From NCBI GenBank assembly GCA_028290705.1, contig JAQGJH010000143.1, positions 1 through 45,082 of the forward strand: a DNA stretch of 45,082 nt. Direction: 5' to 3'. The notes under the pieces were generated by a model, which ran no database searches, was not told the origin of the DNA, and was given only the letters and a program-made list of their open reading frames with translations. A program made the translations under genes and the position numbers. Positions 1 through 8,855 of the stretch are shown here, one piece after another. The DNA is from Hyphomicrobiales bacterium. GTDB lineage: Bacteria > Pseudomonadota > Alphaproteobacteria > Rhizobiales > Beijerinckiaceae. The stretch's first letter is position 1. Each line of letters opens with the position of its first letter.

Positions 1-1
1 G

Positions 2-520
2 CGCGCGCTCGCCGCCGGCGCGTCCATCGTCAACGATGTCTGGGGCTTTCAGCGCGATCCCGACATGGCGCGCGTCGCCGCCGACACGGGCGCGCTCGCC
101 ATCGTGATGCACAATCGCCTGACGGAAGATGCGGGCGTCGACATCGTGGCGGAGGTCCGGGCGTTCCTGTCGCGCTCGATCGACATCGCGCTGGCGGCCG
201 GCGTCCCGCGCGACAGAATCGTGGTCGACCCGGGCTTCGGCTTCGGCAAGACGCATGACCAGAGCATGCGTCTCGTCATCGAACTCGCCCGCATCGCCGA
301 ACTGGGTTTTCCCGTTTTGCTCGGCGCATCGCGCAAGCGGTCGATCGGCCGCGTCACCGGTCGCGACGATCCCCGGCAGCGCCTGCATGGTTCGCTCGCG
401 CTCGCCGTCGTGGGCGCGGCGAACGGTGCCGACATTTTGCGCGTTCACGACGTGGCGCCCCACGTCGATGCGATGAAGATCGTCGCGGCGCTCCACGCAC
501 AGCACAAGGCCCGGCCATGA
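2..520 (+). CDS. folP: Dihydropteroate synthase, C-terminal part (5' end outside window)
   Basis: Condenses 6-hydroxymethyl-7,8-dihydropterin diphosphate with p-aminobenzoate to dihydropteroate in cytosolic folate synthesis. The frame is open from base 2, so only about 172 C-terminal residues are present. The first visible residues include the DHPS-type stretch ASIVNDVWGF, followed by VDPGFGFGKT (pterin-binding region), GASRKRSIG and the terminal RVHDV motif of the TIM barrel. The internal ATG at 65 is not the real start. The stop overlaps the folB start (ATGA at 517-520), and folK follows, giving the common folP-folB-folK order. The identification is secure; only the length is unknown. Confidence 0.95.
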   Translation, partial: RALAAGASIVNDVWGFQRDPDMARVAADTGALAIVMHNRLTEDAGVDIVAEVRAFLSRSIDIALAAGVPRDRIVVDPGFGFGKTHDQSMRLVIELARIAELGFPVLLGASRKRSIGRVTGRDDPRQRLHGSLALAVVGAANGADILRVHDVAPHVDAMKIVAALHAQHKARP

Positions 521-888
521 TCGCCAACGTCCTCATCGAAGCGCTCGAACTCCACGCCTATCATGGATGGCACCGCCACGAGGGCGAGTTCGGCCAGCCT
601 TTCCTGGTGGATCTCGAACTCGAGACCGACATTTCACGCGCCGCCGCGACCGACGAACTCGGCGACACGCTCGATTACGCCAAGCTCGTCGACACGGTGC
701 GCCGGCTGTTCGTCGACACGCGCTACAAGCTGGTCGAGACGGCGGCGGCGGCGCTGGCGAAAGGCATTCTGGCGGAATTTCCAACCGTGCTCGCCGTCGA
801 CCTCCGGGTCCGCAAGCTGAAGCCGCCGATCCCCGAGCGGCTGGTGGCGGTCGGCATCCACCTGCGGCTCGCCCGCGACGCCAGATGA
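517..888 (+). CDS. folB: Dihydroneopterin aldolase
   Basis: A 123-aa protein of normal FolB length. FolB cleaves 7,8-dihydroneopterin to 6-hydroxymethyl-7,8-dihydropterin and glycolaldehyde, supplying the substrate of FolK. The N-terminal ELHAYHGWHRHE segment matches the family's GxxxxHGxxxxE start, with the active-site Glu in the early part of the chain. The motif DTLDYAKLVDTV and the C-terminal RVRKLKPPI (the conserved Lys-Pro turn) are also typical. The ATG overlaps the folP stop, and the stop overlaps the folK start at 885-888, so the three genes are probably translationally coupled. Confidence 0.95.
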   Translation: MIANVLIEALELHAYHGWHRHEGEFGQPFLVDLELETDISRAAATDELGDTLDYAKLVDTVRRLFVDTRYKLVETAAAALAKGILAEFPTVLAVDLRVRKLKPPIPERLVAVGIHLRLARDAR

Positions 889-1394
889 CGCGCGCGGCGC
901 TGGCGCTGGGCGGCAACGTCGGGGACGTCGCGGAGGCCTTTGCGATGGCGCTGAAAGCCTTGGCGGCGCATCCGGACGTGGTGCTGGTGGCGAGGTCCAG
1001 CGTCTATCGCACGCCGCCCTGGGGCGTCACCGACCAGCCCGACTTTCTCAACATGGCGGCGCTGGTCGACACGCAGCTTCCGCCGCGCGACCTGCTGGCT
1101 TTGTGCCTGTCGATCGAGCGCGAAGGCGGACGCGTGCGCGACCTGCGCTGGGGTCCGCGCCGGATCGACATTGACGTCATCACCTATGGGGACGAGACGA
1201 TCGACGAGCCGGACCTGACCGTGCCGCATCCGCGCGCGGCGGAACGCGCCTTCGTGCTGGCGCCGCTGGCGGAGATCGCGCCGGACCTCGAACTCGCGGG
1301 CACGCGCGTCGATGCCCTGCTGGCAAGAGTGGGTTCCAGCGGCATCGGGCGCGACGAAAAGGCCGACGCCATCCTGACCGGCGCGGGTTTCTAG
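885..1394 (+). CDS. folK: 2-amino-4-hydroxy-6-hydroxymethyldihydropteridine pyrophosphokinase
   Basis: A 169-aa HPPK that transfers pyrophosphate from ATP to 6-hydroxymethyl-7,8-dihydropterin, the step before FolP. It begins MTRAALALGGNVGD, the nucleotide-binding start seen in alphaproteobacterial FolK. It also has VYRTPPWG and QPDFLNM (pterin loop), then the signature RWGPRRIDIDVI, whose two Asp residues bind magnesium, and PHPRAAERAFVLAPL. The start at 885 is chosen because it gives an ATGA overlap with folB and because the family motif begins about eight residues in; a longer upstream reading would be antisense-like filler. It converges on pheA, and the two stop codons share CTAG at 1391-1394. 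Confidence 0.95.
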   Translation: MTRAALALGGNVGDVAEAFAMALKALAAHPDVVLVARSSVYRTPPWGVTDQPDFLNMAALVDTQLPPRDLLALCLSIEREGGRVRDLRWGPRRIDIDVITYGDETIDEPDLTVPHPRAAERAFVLAPLAEIAPDLELAGTRVDALLARVGSSGIGRDEKADAILTGAGF

Positions 1395-2254
1395 GCGGAG
1401 CCTTTCTGGCTCTCGATCCGGAACGGATGCGCCGGATAGACGCCCAGGATGCGGACTTCGCGCGAGAAGAAGGCCAGTTCCTCCAAGGCGCGCGCGACCG
1501 CCGGATCGTCCGGGTGCCCGTCGACGTCGGCAAGGAATTGCGTGGCGGAAAATTCGCCCTCGACCATGTAGCTCTCGAGCTTGCTCATGTTGACGCCATT
1601 CGTGGCGAACCCGCCCAGCGCCTTGTAGAGCGCGGCCGGCACGTTGCGGACGCGGAACACGACGGTGGGGACGGTCGGGCCGGTGCCCGACGCCACCCAG
1701 TTCGGCGTCTTCGACAGGATGACGAAGCGCGTCGTGTTGTGGGCCGCGTCCTCGACGTTCTGCGCCAATGTCTCGAGATCGTAGATGCCGGCCGCGAGCG
1801 CCGGCGCCAGTGCGGCGCGCGTCGGATCGATCCATTCGGCGATCTGACGCGCGGCGCCGGCCGTGTCGCCCGCCGTCACGGCTTTGAGACCGAGCTTGCG
1901 GATGATGTTGCGGCACTGGCCCAAGGCGTGAATATGACTGTAGACGCTCTTGATCGTCGCGAGGCTCGCGCCCTTGATGGCGAGAAGCTGGAAATGGATC
2001 GGCAGAAAATATTCGCCGATGATGTGCAGTCCCGAATTCGGCAGGAAGTGGTGGATGTCGGCGACGCGTCCGGCGATCGAATTCTCGATGGGGATCATGC
2101 CGAGCCCCGCCGTGCCGTCCTGAATGGCCGCGAACGCGTCCTCGAAGGTCGCGCAGGGCAAGGGCTCCCATCCGGGATAGACGTCGTTGCAGGCGATATG
2201 CGAATTCGCGCCGGGTTCGCCCTGATAGGCGATGAGCTGGGAGGCCGTCATCAT
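1391..2254 (-). CDS. pheA: Prephenate dehydratase (monofunctional, with ACT domain)
   Basis: A 287-aa enzyme that decarboxylates and dehydrates prephenate to phenylpyruvate, the committed step to phenylalanine. The catalytic domain (about residues 6-185) has [10 protein letters not shown] near the N-terminus, [10 protein letters not shown], and the signature TRF at 175-177. A C-terminal ACT domain (about 198-280) contains KLESYMVEG in place of the ESRP-type phenylalanine-binding segment, so feedback inhibition by phenylalanine is likely. There is no chorismate mutase domain. The first of two adjacent Met codons overlaps the kdsB stop at 2251-2254, so the gene is read as the second of a kdsB-pheA pair. 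This pairing recurs in Rhizobiales. Confidence 0.93.
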   Translation of the reverse strand: MMTASQLIAYQGEPGANSHIACNDVYPGWEPLPCATFEDAFAAIQDGTAGLGMIPIENSIAGRVADIHHFLPNSGLHIIGEYFLPIHFQLLAIKGASLATIKSVYSHIHALGQCRNIIRKLGLKAVTAGDTAGAARQIAEWIDPTRAALAPALAAGIYDLETLAQNVEDAAHNTTRFVILSKTPNWVASGTGPTVPTVVFRVRNVPAALYKALGGFATNGVNMSKLESYMVEGEFSATQFLADVDGHPDDPAVARALEELAFFSREVRILGVYPAHPFRIESQKGSA

Positions 2255-3006
2255 TGCACCATGGGTCGGCCCGCCGGGCGGGCCAGAATGTCTCTCGCAC
2301 GCGAGAGGTCGTGCGGCGTGTCGACGCCGAGCGGAACGCCGCCCACCAGGGCGACGTCGATGCGCATGCCGGCTTCCAGCGCGCGCAATTGTTCGAGCTT
2401 CTCGCGCCGCTCCAGCGGCGAGGGCGGCAGCGAGACGAAACGTTCCAGCGCCTTGCGGCGATAGGCATAGAGGCCGATGTGGTGGAACAGCGGCCCCTCG
2501 CCCCAGGGCGCGGTGGCGCGGGTGAAATAGAGCGCGCGCAGACGCCCGTGGCCGACCTCGCTGCCCACCACCTTGACGACGTTCGGATTGTCGCGCTCGT
2601 CGTCGCGCACGATCTCGGCCGCCAGCGTGGCGATGTCGACCCGCGAATCCGCCAGCGGCAGCAGCGCCGCCTGGACGGATGCGGGGTCGATCGTCGGCAG
2701 GTCGCCCTGGACGTTGACCACCACGTCGTGCCGGCCTTCCGGATCGAAGGCCTCGATGGCCTCGAAGATCCTGTCCGAGCCGGACTGGTGGTCGTCGCGG
2801 GTCAGCACCGCGTCGCCGCCCGCCGCCCGCACGGCCTCGACGATTTCGGCGGCGTCGGCCGCGACCAGCACCGGGCCGATTCCGGCCTCGCAGGCGCGAC
2901 GCCAGACGTGGACGATCATCGGTACGCCGCCGATGTCGGCGAGCGGCTTGCCGGGCAGCCGGGACGAGCCCATGCGGGCCGGGACGAGGACGATCGGATC
3001 GGACAT
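2251..3006 (-). CDS. kdsB: 3-deoxy-manno-octulosonate cytidylyltransferase (CMP-Kdo synthetase)
   Basis: A 251-aa cytosolic enzyme that activates Kdo with CTP for lipopolysaccharide inner-core assembly. From the ATG at 3006 the protein reads [20 protein letters not shown], the nucleotide-binding start of the family. It continues with [15 protein letters not shown] and [12 protein letters not shown] (metal and CTP contacts) and later [13 protein letters not shown]. An in-frame Met 13 codons upstream exists but would add only a basic, unconserved extension. The gene is transcribed divergently from the cytochrome c gene at 3190. Its presence implies a Kdo-containing LPS. Confidence 0.94.
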   Translation of the reverse strand: MSDPIVLVPARMGSSRLPGKPLADIGGVPMIVHVWRRACEAGIGPVLVAADAAEIVEAVRAAGGDAVLTRDDHQSGSDRIFEAIEAFDPEGRHDVVVNVQGDLPTIDPASVQAALLPLADSRVDIATLAAEIVRDDERDNPNVVKVVGSEVGHGRLRALYFTRATAPWGEGPLFHHIGLYAYRRKALERFVSLPPSPLERREKLEQLRALEAGMRIDVALVGGVPLGVDTPHDLSRARDILARPAGRPMVQ

Positions 3007-3189
3007 GAGAGCGCGGATCCTCGCGCGGCCGAAGCCGAGCGGCAAAAGGTATCAGGAAGGGTTCGCTTATACGTGTTGCCAACGGCCACGCAAAGCGGGT
3101 AATCAAGCCCCGCGCGCGGTGGCTGTCGAACGAGCCTCGCGCGGCGGAGCGTTCGCGTCCGCGAGCCACAGAGGCGGAGCCCTAACGAC

Positions 3190-3768
3190 ATGGATTCTTT
3201 CGAATTCAACAAGATCGCCGGTGCAGTGCTTGGCGCCCTGCTGTTCATCATGGGCATAGGCATTTTCTCGGACGCGATCTTCCATCGCCGCCCGCCCGCG
3301 ACCGCCGCCTACAACCTGCCGGCCGAGGAAGCCGCTCCTGCGGGGGCCGCCGCAGCCGCCCCCACGGTGCCGCTGCCGGAACTCCTCGCCAAGGCTGACC
3401 CCAAGCGCGGCGAGACGCTGGCGAAGCCCTGCGCGGCCTGCCACACGTTCGAAAAGGGCGGCGCTGACAAGATCGGCCCGCATCTCTTCGGCGTCGTCGA
3501 GCGCCCCATCGCCTCTGCGGCGGGTTTTGCCTATTCGGACGCGCTGAAGACCAAGGGCGGCAACTGGAACTTCGACGCTCTCGACCATTTCATCGCCAAT
3601 CCGCGCGGCTACGCCAACGGCACCAAGATGGCGTATGGCGGCGAGAAGGATCCGGCGCGGCGCGCCGACATCCTCGCCTTCCTGCGCAGCAAGGCCGATA
3701 CTCCGGCCCCGCTCCCTGCCGCCGCCGAGGCGCCGGCTGGCGGAGAAGCGCCCAAGCCGACGCCCTGA
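3190..3768 (+). CDS. Membrane-anchored class I cytochrome c (CycM type)
   Basis: 192 aa. An uncleaved N-terminal anchor (about residues 9-31) is followed by a flexible Ala/Pro linker (about 35-62) and a single class I haem domain. The haem attachment site is CAACH at 81-85 (the Cys pair binds haem covalently and His85 is the proximal ligand). Met147 in GTKMAYGG is the likely distal ligand. The C-terminus is a further Pro/Ala-rich tail. By family this is an electron carrier between the bc1 complex and a terminal oxidase, held at the periplasmic face of the inner membrane. It is a single-gene unit closed by a terminator at 3796-3821 and divergent from kdsB. The symbol cycM is likely but the exact oxidase partner cannot be seen here. 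Confidence 0.9.
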   Translation: MDSFEFNKIAGAVLGALLFIMGIGIFSDAIFHRRPPATAAYNLPAEEAAPAGAAAAAPTVPLPELLAKADPKRGETLAKPCAACHTFEKGGADKIGPHLFGVVERPIASAAGFAYSDALKTKGGNWNFDALDHFIANPRGYANGTKMAYGGEKDPARRADILAFLRSKADTPAPLPAAAEAPAGGEAPKPTP

Positions 3769-3795
3769 CGGGCCTCGAGCGACCGAGACGACCAG

Positions 3796-3821
3796 AGGCC
3801 GGGCCAAGTCCCGGCCTTTTT
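3796..3821 (+). terminator. Rho-independent terminator after the cytochrome c gene
   Basis: An 8-bp perfect stem (AGGCCGGG / CCCGGCCT) with a 6-nt loop is followed by a run of Ts at 3817-3821. It lies 28 bases past the stop codon and separates this unit from the yej operon. Confidence 0.85.
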
Positions 3822-3918
3822 CGTGACTGCCGTCGGGGTGGCGGCCTCCCGAAAAAGCGACATAATCGCCGCGAATCATGGAGCAGCCGCAGATCGTGGC
3901 GCTCAGAGGGGATTTTGC

Positions 3919-5814
3919 ATGGGCTTTACCCGCCGCCAGGCCATCAAGCTCGGGTCCGCCGCCATCGGATCCGCCGCCTTGGGAGGCGCCGCGCCGTTCG
4001 CCGCGTTCGCCCAGCAGGGGCCTGTGACGGAAGCCGCGGGCGAGGTCGACACCTACGGGCTGTCGACCTTCGGCGAACTGGCTCTGCCGGAGAATTTTCC
4101 GCATTTCGCCTATGTGAACCCGCGCGCGCCGCGCGGCGGGACGCTGTCGCTGCAAATCAAGAACACGAGCGGCAACCAGAACTTCGAGACCTTCGACACG
4201 CTCAACATCTACGTCTTCAAGGGCGACGGTGCGGCCGGCATGGATGCGACCTTCGACACGCTGATGACCAGCACGGGCGACGAGCCGACGTCCATGTACG
4301 GTCTCGTCGCCGACCGGGTGAAGATCTCGGACGACAGGCTGACCTATCGCTTCCACATCCGCCCCGAGGCGCGGTTCCATGATGGATCGCGACTGACGGC
4401 GGCGGACGCGGCCTTCTCGTTCAACATCCTGAAGTCGAAGGGCCACCCGGTCTATCGCACGATTTTGGCGGAGTTCGCCGGCGCGGAGGCCGACGGACCC
4501 GAGACGCTGGTCGTGCGGCTCACCCCGCAGCGCTCGCGCGACCTGCACCTGGTGGTCGCCGGACTGCCGATCTTTTCCGAAGCCTGGTGGAAGGGCCGCG
4601 ACTTCGAAGCCTCGACGCTCGAAGCGCCGCTCGGATCGGGACCTTACCGTGTCGCCCGGTTCGAACAGGGCCGCTACATCGAATTCGAGCGCGTGCGCGA
4701 CTATTGGGGCGCGGATCTGCCGGTGAACGTCGGGTCGAACAATTTCGACAAGCTGCGATACGAATATTATCGCGAACGGCAGGTGGCCTTCGAGGGGTTC
4801 AAATCCGGCCAGATCAATTTCAACGAGGAATATACGGCGCGCATCTGGGCGACCGCCTATGATTTCCCGGCCGTGCGCGATGGACGCGTGAAGAAGGAGG
4901 AACTGCCCAACGGCGCGCCGACGCCGAGCCAGGGCTGGTACTTCAACACCCGCCGGGCGAAGTTCAAGGATCCGCGCGTGCGCGAAGCGCTGGGACTCGC
5001 CTTCGACTTCGAATGGACGAACCGCAACATCATGTATTCGGCCTACAAGAGGCTGAGTTCCTACTTCCAGAATTCGGACATGATGGCGGTCGGCGCGCCC
5101 GGCCCCGAGGAACTGGCGCTGCTCGAGCGCTTCCGGGGCAAGGTCCCGGACGAAGTGTTCGGCGAACCCTATGTGCCGCCGGTGTCCGACGGGTCGGGCT
5201 CGGACCGCAATCTGCTGCGCCGCGCCGACCAATTGCTGCGCGAGGCAGGCTGCAAGCGCGCGGGCACGCGGCTGCTGCTGCCCGACGGTCAGCCGTTCGA
5301 GATCGAGTTCCTCGACTCCTCGGGCGCGCTGAAGCCCCACACGGAGCCATTGCAGGGAAATCTCCGCAAGCTCGGTATCGAGACGCAATACCGGCAGGTG
5401 GACGCCGCGCAATACAAGCGCAGGCTCGACGCCTTCGAGTTCGACGTGGTCACGATGGCGCTCGGCGGATCGACGACGCCGGGCAACGGCCTGCGCATCG
5501 TGTTCGGCTCCGAGGCCGCGCGCACGCCCGGCACCCGCAACGTCGCGGGCGTGTCGGACCCGGCGGTCGACTTTCTCGTCGAGCGGATCTCGCTCGCCGA
5601 CACGCGCGCCGAACTCAACGTAGCCTGCCGGGCGCTCGACCGCGTGCTGCGGGCCGGGCGTTACTGGATTCCGATGTGGTACAAGGACAAGAGCCTGGTG
5701 GCCTATTGGGACGTGTTCTCGCGGCCCGATAAAACGCCCAAATATTCGACCGGCGCGCCGGGCACGTGGTGGTGGGACGCCGAGAAGGCGAAGCGCATCA
5801 ACTATCAGGGTTGA
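3919..5814 (+). CDS. yejA: Oligopeptide ABC importer, periplasmic substrate-binding protein (YejA-like)
   Basis: 631 aa, family 5 extracellular solute-binding protein. The start at 3919 has an upstream AGAGGGG Shine-Dalgarno and opens with a twin-arginine signal (TRRQAIKLGSAAIG, then a hydrophobic stretch ending AAFAQ), so export folded through Tat is likely. The mature domain has the family's early FGELALPENFPHFAYVNP and the central YGLVADRVKISDD and YRFHIRPEARFHDG blocks. In E. coli YejABEF imports short peptides and the peptide-nucleotide antibiotic microcin C. yejB, yejE and yejF follow on the same strand, which fixes the assignment. An upstream in-frame start at 3823 falls across the preceding terminator region and is rejected. 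Confidence 0.9.
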   Translation: MGFTRRQAIKLGSAAIGSAALGGAAPFAAFAQQGPVTEAAGEVDTYGLSTFGELALPENFPHFAYVNPRAPRGGTLSLQIKNTSGNQNFETFDTLNIYVFKGDGAAGMDATFDTLMTSTGDEPTSMYGLVADRVKISDDRLTYRFHIRPEARFHDGSRLTAADAAFSFNILKSKGHPVYRTILAEFAGAEADGPETLVVRLTPQRSRDLHLVVAGLPIFSEAWWKGRDFEASTLEAPLGSGPYRVARFEQGRYIEFERVRDYWGADLPVNVGSNNFDKLRYEYYRERQVAFEGFKSGQINFNEEYTARIWATAYDFPAVRDGRVKKEELPNGAPTPSQGWYFNTRRAKFKDPRVREALGLAFDFEWTNRNIMYSAYKRLSSYFQNSDMMAVGAPGPEELALLERFRGKVPDEVFGEPYVPPVSDGSGSDRNLLRRADQLLREAGCKRAGTRLLLPDGQPFEIEFLDSSGALKPHTEPLQGNLRKLGIETQYRQVDAAQYKRRLDAFEFDVVTMALGGSTTPGNGLRIVFGSEAARTPGTRNVAGVSDPAVDFLVERISLADTRAELNVACRALDRVLRAGRYWIPMWYKDKSLVAYWDVFSRPDKTPKYSTGAPGTWWWDAEKAKRINYQG

Positions 5815-5849
5815 GACGCCCGAGCGGACATCCGCGCTGAAAGGACTGC

Positions 5850-6941
5850 ATGCTCGCCTATATCGCCCGTCGCCTTCTCCTGATGATTCCGACGATTTTC
5901 GGCATCCTTCTGATCTCGTTCGTGATCGTTCAGTTCGCACCCGGCGGGCCGGTCGAGAGGGTGCTGGCGCAGCTTCAGGGGCTGGATTCGGGTGCAACCT
6001 CGCGCTTCGGCGGGGGCGCGACGGATCTCGGATCGGCGGCGCAGGGCGGCGGCGACTCGCGCTATCGCGGCGCGCAGGGACTGGACCCCAAGTTCATCGC
6101 GGAACTCGAGAAGCAGTTCGGGTTCGACAAGCCGGCGCACGAGCGCTTCTTCCTGATGGTCAAGAACTACGCGATGTTCGATTTCGGCCGCAGTTACTTC
6201 CGCGACACGCCGGTGCTGCAGCTGATCAAGGAAAAGCTGCCGGTGTCGATCTCGCTCGGACTGTGGATGACGCTGCTGTCCTACATGATCTCGATTCCGC
6301 TCGGCATCCGCAAGGCAGTGCATGACGGGACGCGTTTCGACACGTGGACGTCGGCGGTCGTGATCATCGGTTACGCGATCCCGAGCTTCCTGTTCGCGAT
6401 CCTGTTGATCGTGCTGTTCGCGGGCGGCTCGTTCTGGCAATTGTTCCCGCTGCGCGGGCTGTTCTCGGAAAACTTCGCCGAGCTGTCGTGGCCGCAGAAG
6501 ATCCTCGATTACGCCTGGCACATCACCCTGCCGGTCGTGTCCATGGCGATCGGGGCCTTCGCGACCGCGACCTTCCTGACGAAGAACTCGTTTCTGGAAG
6601 AAATCCGCAAGCAATATGTGCAGACCGCGCGGATGAAGGGGCTGACCGAGAATCAGGTTCTCTATGGGCACGTCTTCCGCAATGCCATGCTGATCGTCGT
6701 CTCGGGGTTCCCGGGCGCGTTCGTGTCGGCCTTCTTCACGGGATCGCTGCTGATCGAAAGCATCTTCTCGCTCGACGGGCTGGGGCTCCTGTCGTTCGAG
6801 TCGATCGTCAATCGGGACTATCCGGTGGTGTTCGCCAATCTGTATATTTTCGCCCTGATCGGCCTGATCGTGAACCTGCTGTCCGATCTCACCTATACGT
6901 GGATCGATCCGCGCATCGATTTCGAAACGCGGGAGGTGTGA
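5850..6941 (+). CDS. yejB: Oligopeptide ABC importer permease (YejB-like)
   Basis: 363 aa, DppB/OppB-type inner-membrane permease. The first segment [19 protein letters not shown] is the usual leading helix. It is followed by a periplasmic loop rich in Gly and Ser (about residues 40-80), longer than in DppB and typical of YejB. The EAA-type coupling loop is visible as [20 protein letters not shown], which contacts the YejF ATPase. The gene starts 35 bases after yejA, and a small GC-rich hairpin at 5824-5835 in the gap could favour the binding-protein transcript. Its stop codon abuts the GTG start of yejE. Confidence 0.92.
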   Translation: MLAYIARRLLLMIPTIFGILLISFVIVQFAPGGPVERVLAQLQGLDSGATSRFGGGATDLGSAAQGGGDSRYRGAQGLDPKFIAELEKQFGFDKPAHERFFLMVKNYAMFDFGRSYFRDTPVLQLIKEKLPVSISLGLWMTLLSYMISIPLGIRKAVHDGTRFDTWTSAVVIIGYAIPSFLFAILLIVLFAGGSFWQLFPLRGLFSENFAELSWPQKILDYAWHITLPVVSMAIGAFATATFLTKNSFLEEIRKQYVQTARMKGLTENQVLYGHVFRNAMLIVVSGFPGAFVSAFFTGSLLIESIFSLDGLGLLSFESIVNRDYPVVFANLYIFALIGLIVNLLSDLTYTWIDPRIDFETREV

Positions 6942-6942
6942 G

Positions 6943-8130
6943 GTGACCGCACCCCTTTTGCGAGACGAACTTTCGGCGTCCTCGAGCGCGCCGCGCGCGC
7001 CCGTCCTGGTCGACCGCGGCTGGTTCAAGCTCAGCCCGATCAACCGCCGGCGGCTCGACAATTTCAAGCGCAACCGGCGCGGCTACTGGTCGTTCTGGAT
7101 CTTCCTCGTGATGTTCGTTCTGTCGCTCTGCGCTGAAATGATCGCCAACGACCGGCCGATCGTGGCCTCCTACAAGGGCGAGATCCTGTTCCCGATCGTC
7201 AAGGACTATCCGGAAGAGAAGTTCGGCGGTTTTCTGGCGCAGACGGATTACCGCGATCCGGTGATCGCCAATGAGATCGAGCAGAACGGCTGGATGCTGT
7301 GGCCGCCGATCCGCTTCGCCTACAACACGCATCAGCGCGACCTGCCGACGCCCGCGCCCTCGGCGCCGACATGGCTGCTGAGCGACGCGCAATGCAAGGC
7401 CGTGACCGACAAGATCTTCGATCCGCCACGACCGAACGCGACGTGCCGCGACCTCGAGTGGAACTGGCTCGGCACCGACGACCAGGGCCGGGACGTCGTC
7501 GCGCGGCTGATCTACGGCTTTCGAATCTCCATCCTGTTCGGGTTGATCCTGGCCGGCATCTCATCGGTCATCGGCATCGCGGCCGGCGCCGTGCAGGGCT
7601 ATTTCGGCGGCTGGACCGATCTGATCTCCCAGCGCTTCATCGAGATCTGGACCTCGCTCCCGGCGCTCTATCTGCTGATCATCGTGTCGTCGATCATCAC
7701 CCCGGGCTTCTTCGTGCTGCTCGGCATCCTGCTGCTGTTCTCATGGGTGTCGCTGGTGCATGTCGTGCGCGCCGAGTTTTTGCGGGCGCGCAATTTCGAA
7801 TATGTGAATGCGGCGCGCGCGCTCGGCCTCTCGAACGGCAAGATCATGTTCAAGCACCTGCTGCCCAACGCCATGGTGGCGACGCTGACGTTCCTGCCCT
7901 TCGTGCTCAATGCCTCGATCACGACGCTCACGTCGCTCGATTTCCTCGGCTTCGGCCTGCCGCCCGGCTCACCGTCGCTCGGCGAGTTGCTGCTGCAGGG
8001 CAAGGCAAATTTGCAGGCCCCGTGGCTGGGGCTCGCGGGCTTCTTCGTCATCGCCGCCATGCTGTCGCTGCTGATCTTCATCGGCGAGGCCGTGCGCGAT
8101 GCGTTCGATCCCCGCAAGACGTTCGCGTGA
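6943..8130 (+). CDS. yejE: Oligopeptide ABC importer permease (YejE-like)
   Basis: 395 aa, DppC/OppC-type permease. It begins at a GTG placed just after the yejB stop, with GGGAGG upstream. The N-terminal tail and first helix contain NRRRLDNFKRNRRGYWSFWI. A large periplasmic domain precedes the transport core, as in YejE. The core begins near LGTDDQGRDVVARLIYGFR, the OppC N-terminal signature. The EAA loop is NFEYVNAARALGLSNGKIM. The C-terminus GEAVRDAFDPRKTF is typical for OppC-family proteins. In the usual operon yejF would follow directly; here about 720 bases of toxin-antitoxin sequence come between. Confidence 0.92.
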   Translation: MTAPLLRDELSASSSAPRAPVLVDRGWFKLSPINRRRLDNFKRNRRGYWSFWIFLVMFVLSLCAEMIANDRPIVASYKGEILFPIVKDYPEEKFGGFLAQTDYRDPVIANEIEQNGWMLWPPIRFAYNTHQRDLPTPAPSAPTWLLSDAQCKAVTDKIFDPPRPNATCRDLEWNWLGTDDQGRDVVARLIYGFRISILFGLILAGISSVIGIAAGAVQGYFGGWTDLISQRFIEIWTSLPALYLLIIVSSIITPGFFVLLGILLLFSWVSLVHVVRAEFLRARNFEYVNAARALGLSNGKIMFKHLLPNAMVATLTFLPFVLNASITTLTSLDFLGFGLPPGSPSLGELLLQGKANLQAPWLGLAGFFVIAAMLSLLIFIGEAVRDAFDPRKTFA

Positions 8131-8164
8131 GGGCGTGGTAGGCTCTGGAATGGAGTTCCCGGTC

Positions 8165-8395
8165 ATGAACAGGATCGTTCGGCAACATTACCCCGTCGAA
8201 AAGCTTCCCGCGGAGCTGCGGGAGGGCATGGATCCGACCGTCAGGGTCACGATCATCATCGAGCCGGAACCTGTCGAAGCCGAAGAGCCGTCGCTCACGC
8301 TCGAAGACATTTTCGCACGTCGACAGCCGCCCTACCGGACGGCCGCCGACATCGACCAGGATCTCTCCCGGCTCAGAGACGACTGGCATGACTGA
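8165..8395 (+). CDS. Probable antitoxin of a PIN-domain toxin-antitoxin pair
   Basis: 76 aa, highly acidic in its second half. The sequence starts MNRIVRQHYPVEKLPAELRE, a form seen in small proteins encoded just upstream of PIN toxins in rhizobia. The hydrophobic stretch VTIIIEPEP looks like a beta-strand of a small DNA-binding fold, and the C-terminal LEDIFARRQPP and IDQDLSRLRDDW look like a toxin-wrapping tail. GGAG at 8152-8155 is spaced nine bases from this ATG; an ATG at 8150 is the alternative start. It lies 34 bases after yejE and overlaps the toxin gene by eight bases, the usual antitoxin-first order. Function is inferred from size, charge, sequence style and position; no partner data can be seen. 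Confidence 0.75.
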   Translation: MNRIVRQHYPVEKLPAELREGMDPTVRVTIIIEPEPVEAEEPSLTLEDIFARRQPPYRTAADIDQDLSRLRDDWHD

Positions 8396-8855
8396 GACGG
8401 ACGCGGCCTGCCGGGTCTACCTCGATGCGAACATCTTCATCTATGCGCTGGAAGGAGAGCCGGCGATTTCGGAGCCGCTCCACGAGATGTTCCTCGCAGC
8501 GCGCGCGTCTCCGCGGAGCAGGCTCGTCACGAGCGAGCTCACGCTGGCGGAGGTGCTCTGCAAAGAGAACCAGCCGTCCGTGACGACGCAACTCTATCTA
8601 GATCTGCTGACGTCGAGCGGCATCGTCCAACTTCAACCGGTCTCGCGTGACGTCCTGATGGGATCAGCACAGTTGAGACGTGTTATCGCGCCCTTCAAAC
8701 TCGCCGACGCCATTCACGTCGCCAGCGCGATGCAGGCTGAATGCGGCCTGTTCATGTCGATGGACGGACGCTTGAAATCGCTTCCGGCAGGGATGCGGCG
8801 CGTCGCCGCCGACCGCCAGGGGCTCGCCTCCGTGATGAAAGCGCTCCATGCCTGA
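8388..8855 (+). CDS. PIN-domain ribonuclease toxin (VapC-like)
   Basis: 155 aa. The N-terminus has VYLDANIFIYAL with the first acidic metal ligand at Asp13. The second is in SELTLAEVL (Glu50/Glu55), the third in KLADAIHVASA (Asp107), and the fourth in FMSMDGRLKSLP (Asp126). This is the full PIN acidic set, so the nuclease is probably active; PIN toxins of this type cleave RNA, often tRNA or rRNA. It overlaps the antitoxin gene by eight bases at its start. It also overlaps yejF by eight bases at its end, with the yejF ATG inside the last toxin codons. It is thus co-transcribed, and perhaps co-translated, with the importer ATPase. Confidence 0.88.
   Translation: MTETDAACRVYLDANIFIYALEGEPAISEPLHEMFLAARASPRSRLVTSELTLAEVLCKENQPSVTTQLYLDLLTSSGIVQLQPVSRDVLMGSAQLRRVIAPFKLADAIHVASAMQAECGLFMSMDGRLKSLPAGMRRVAADRQGLASVMKALHA

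Noticed and set aside
3110-3175. Possible long leader hairpin before the cytochrome c gene (GTGGCT ... AGCCAC)
   Set aside because: The pairing is broken by several alternatives in a very GC-rich stretch and cannot be judged by eye; no riboswitch class recognised.
3103-5997. A 964-codon open frame on the minus strand opposite the cytochrome c and yejA genes
   Set aside because: Antisense shadow created by high GC; composition is Arg/Gly/Ala-rich with no family motif, while the plus-strand genes have clear domains and signals.
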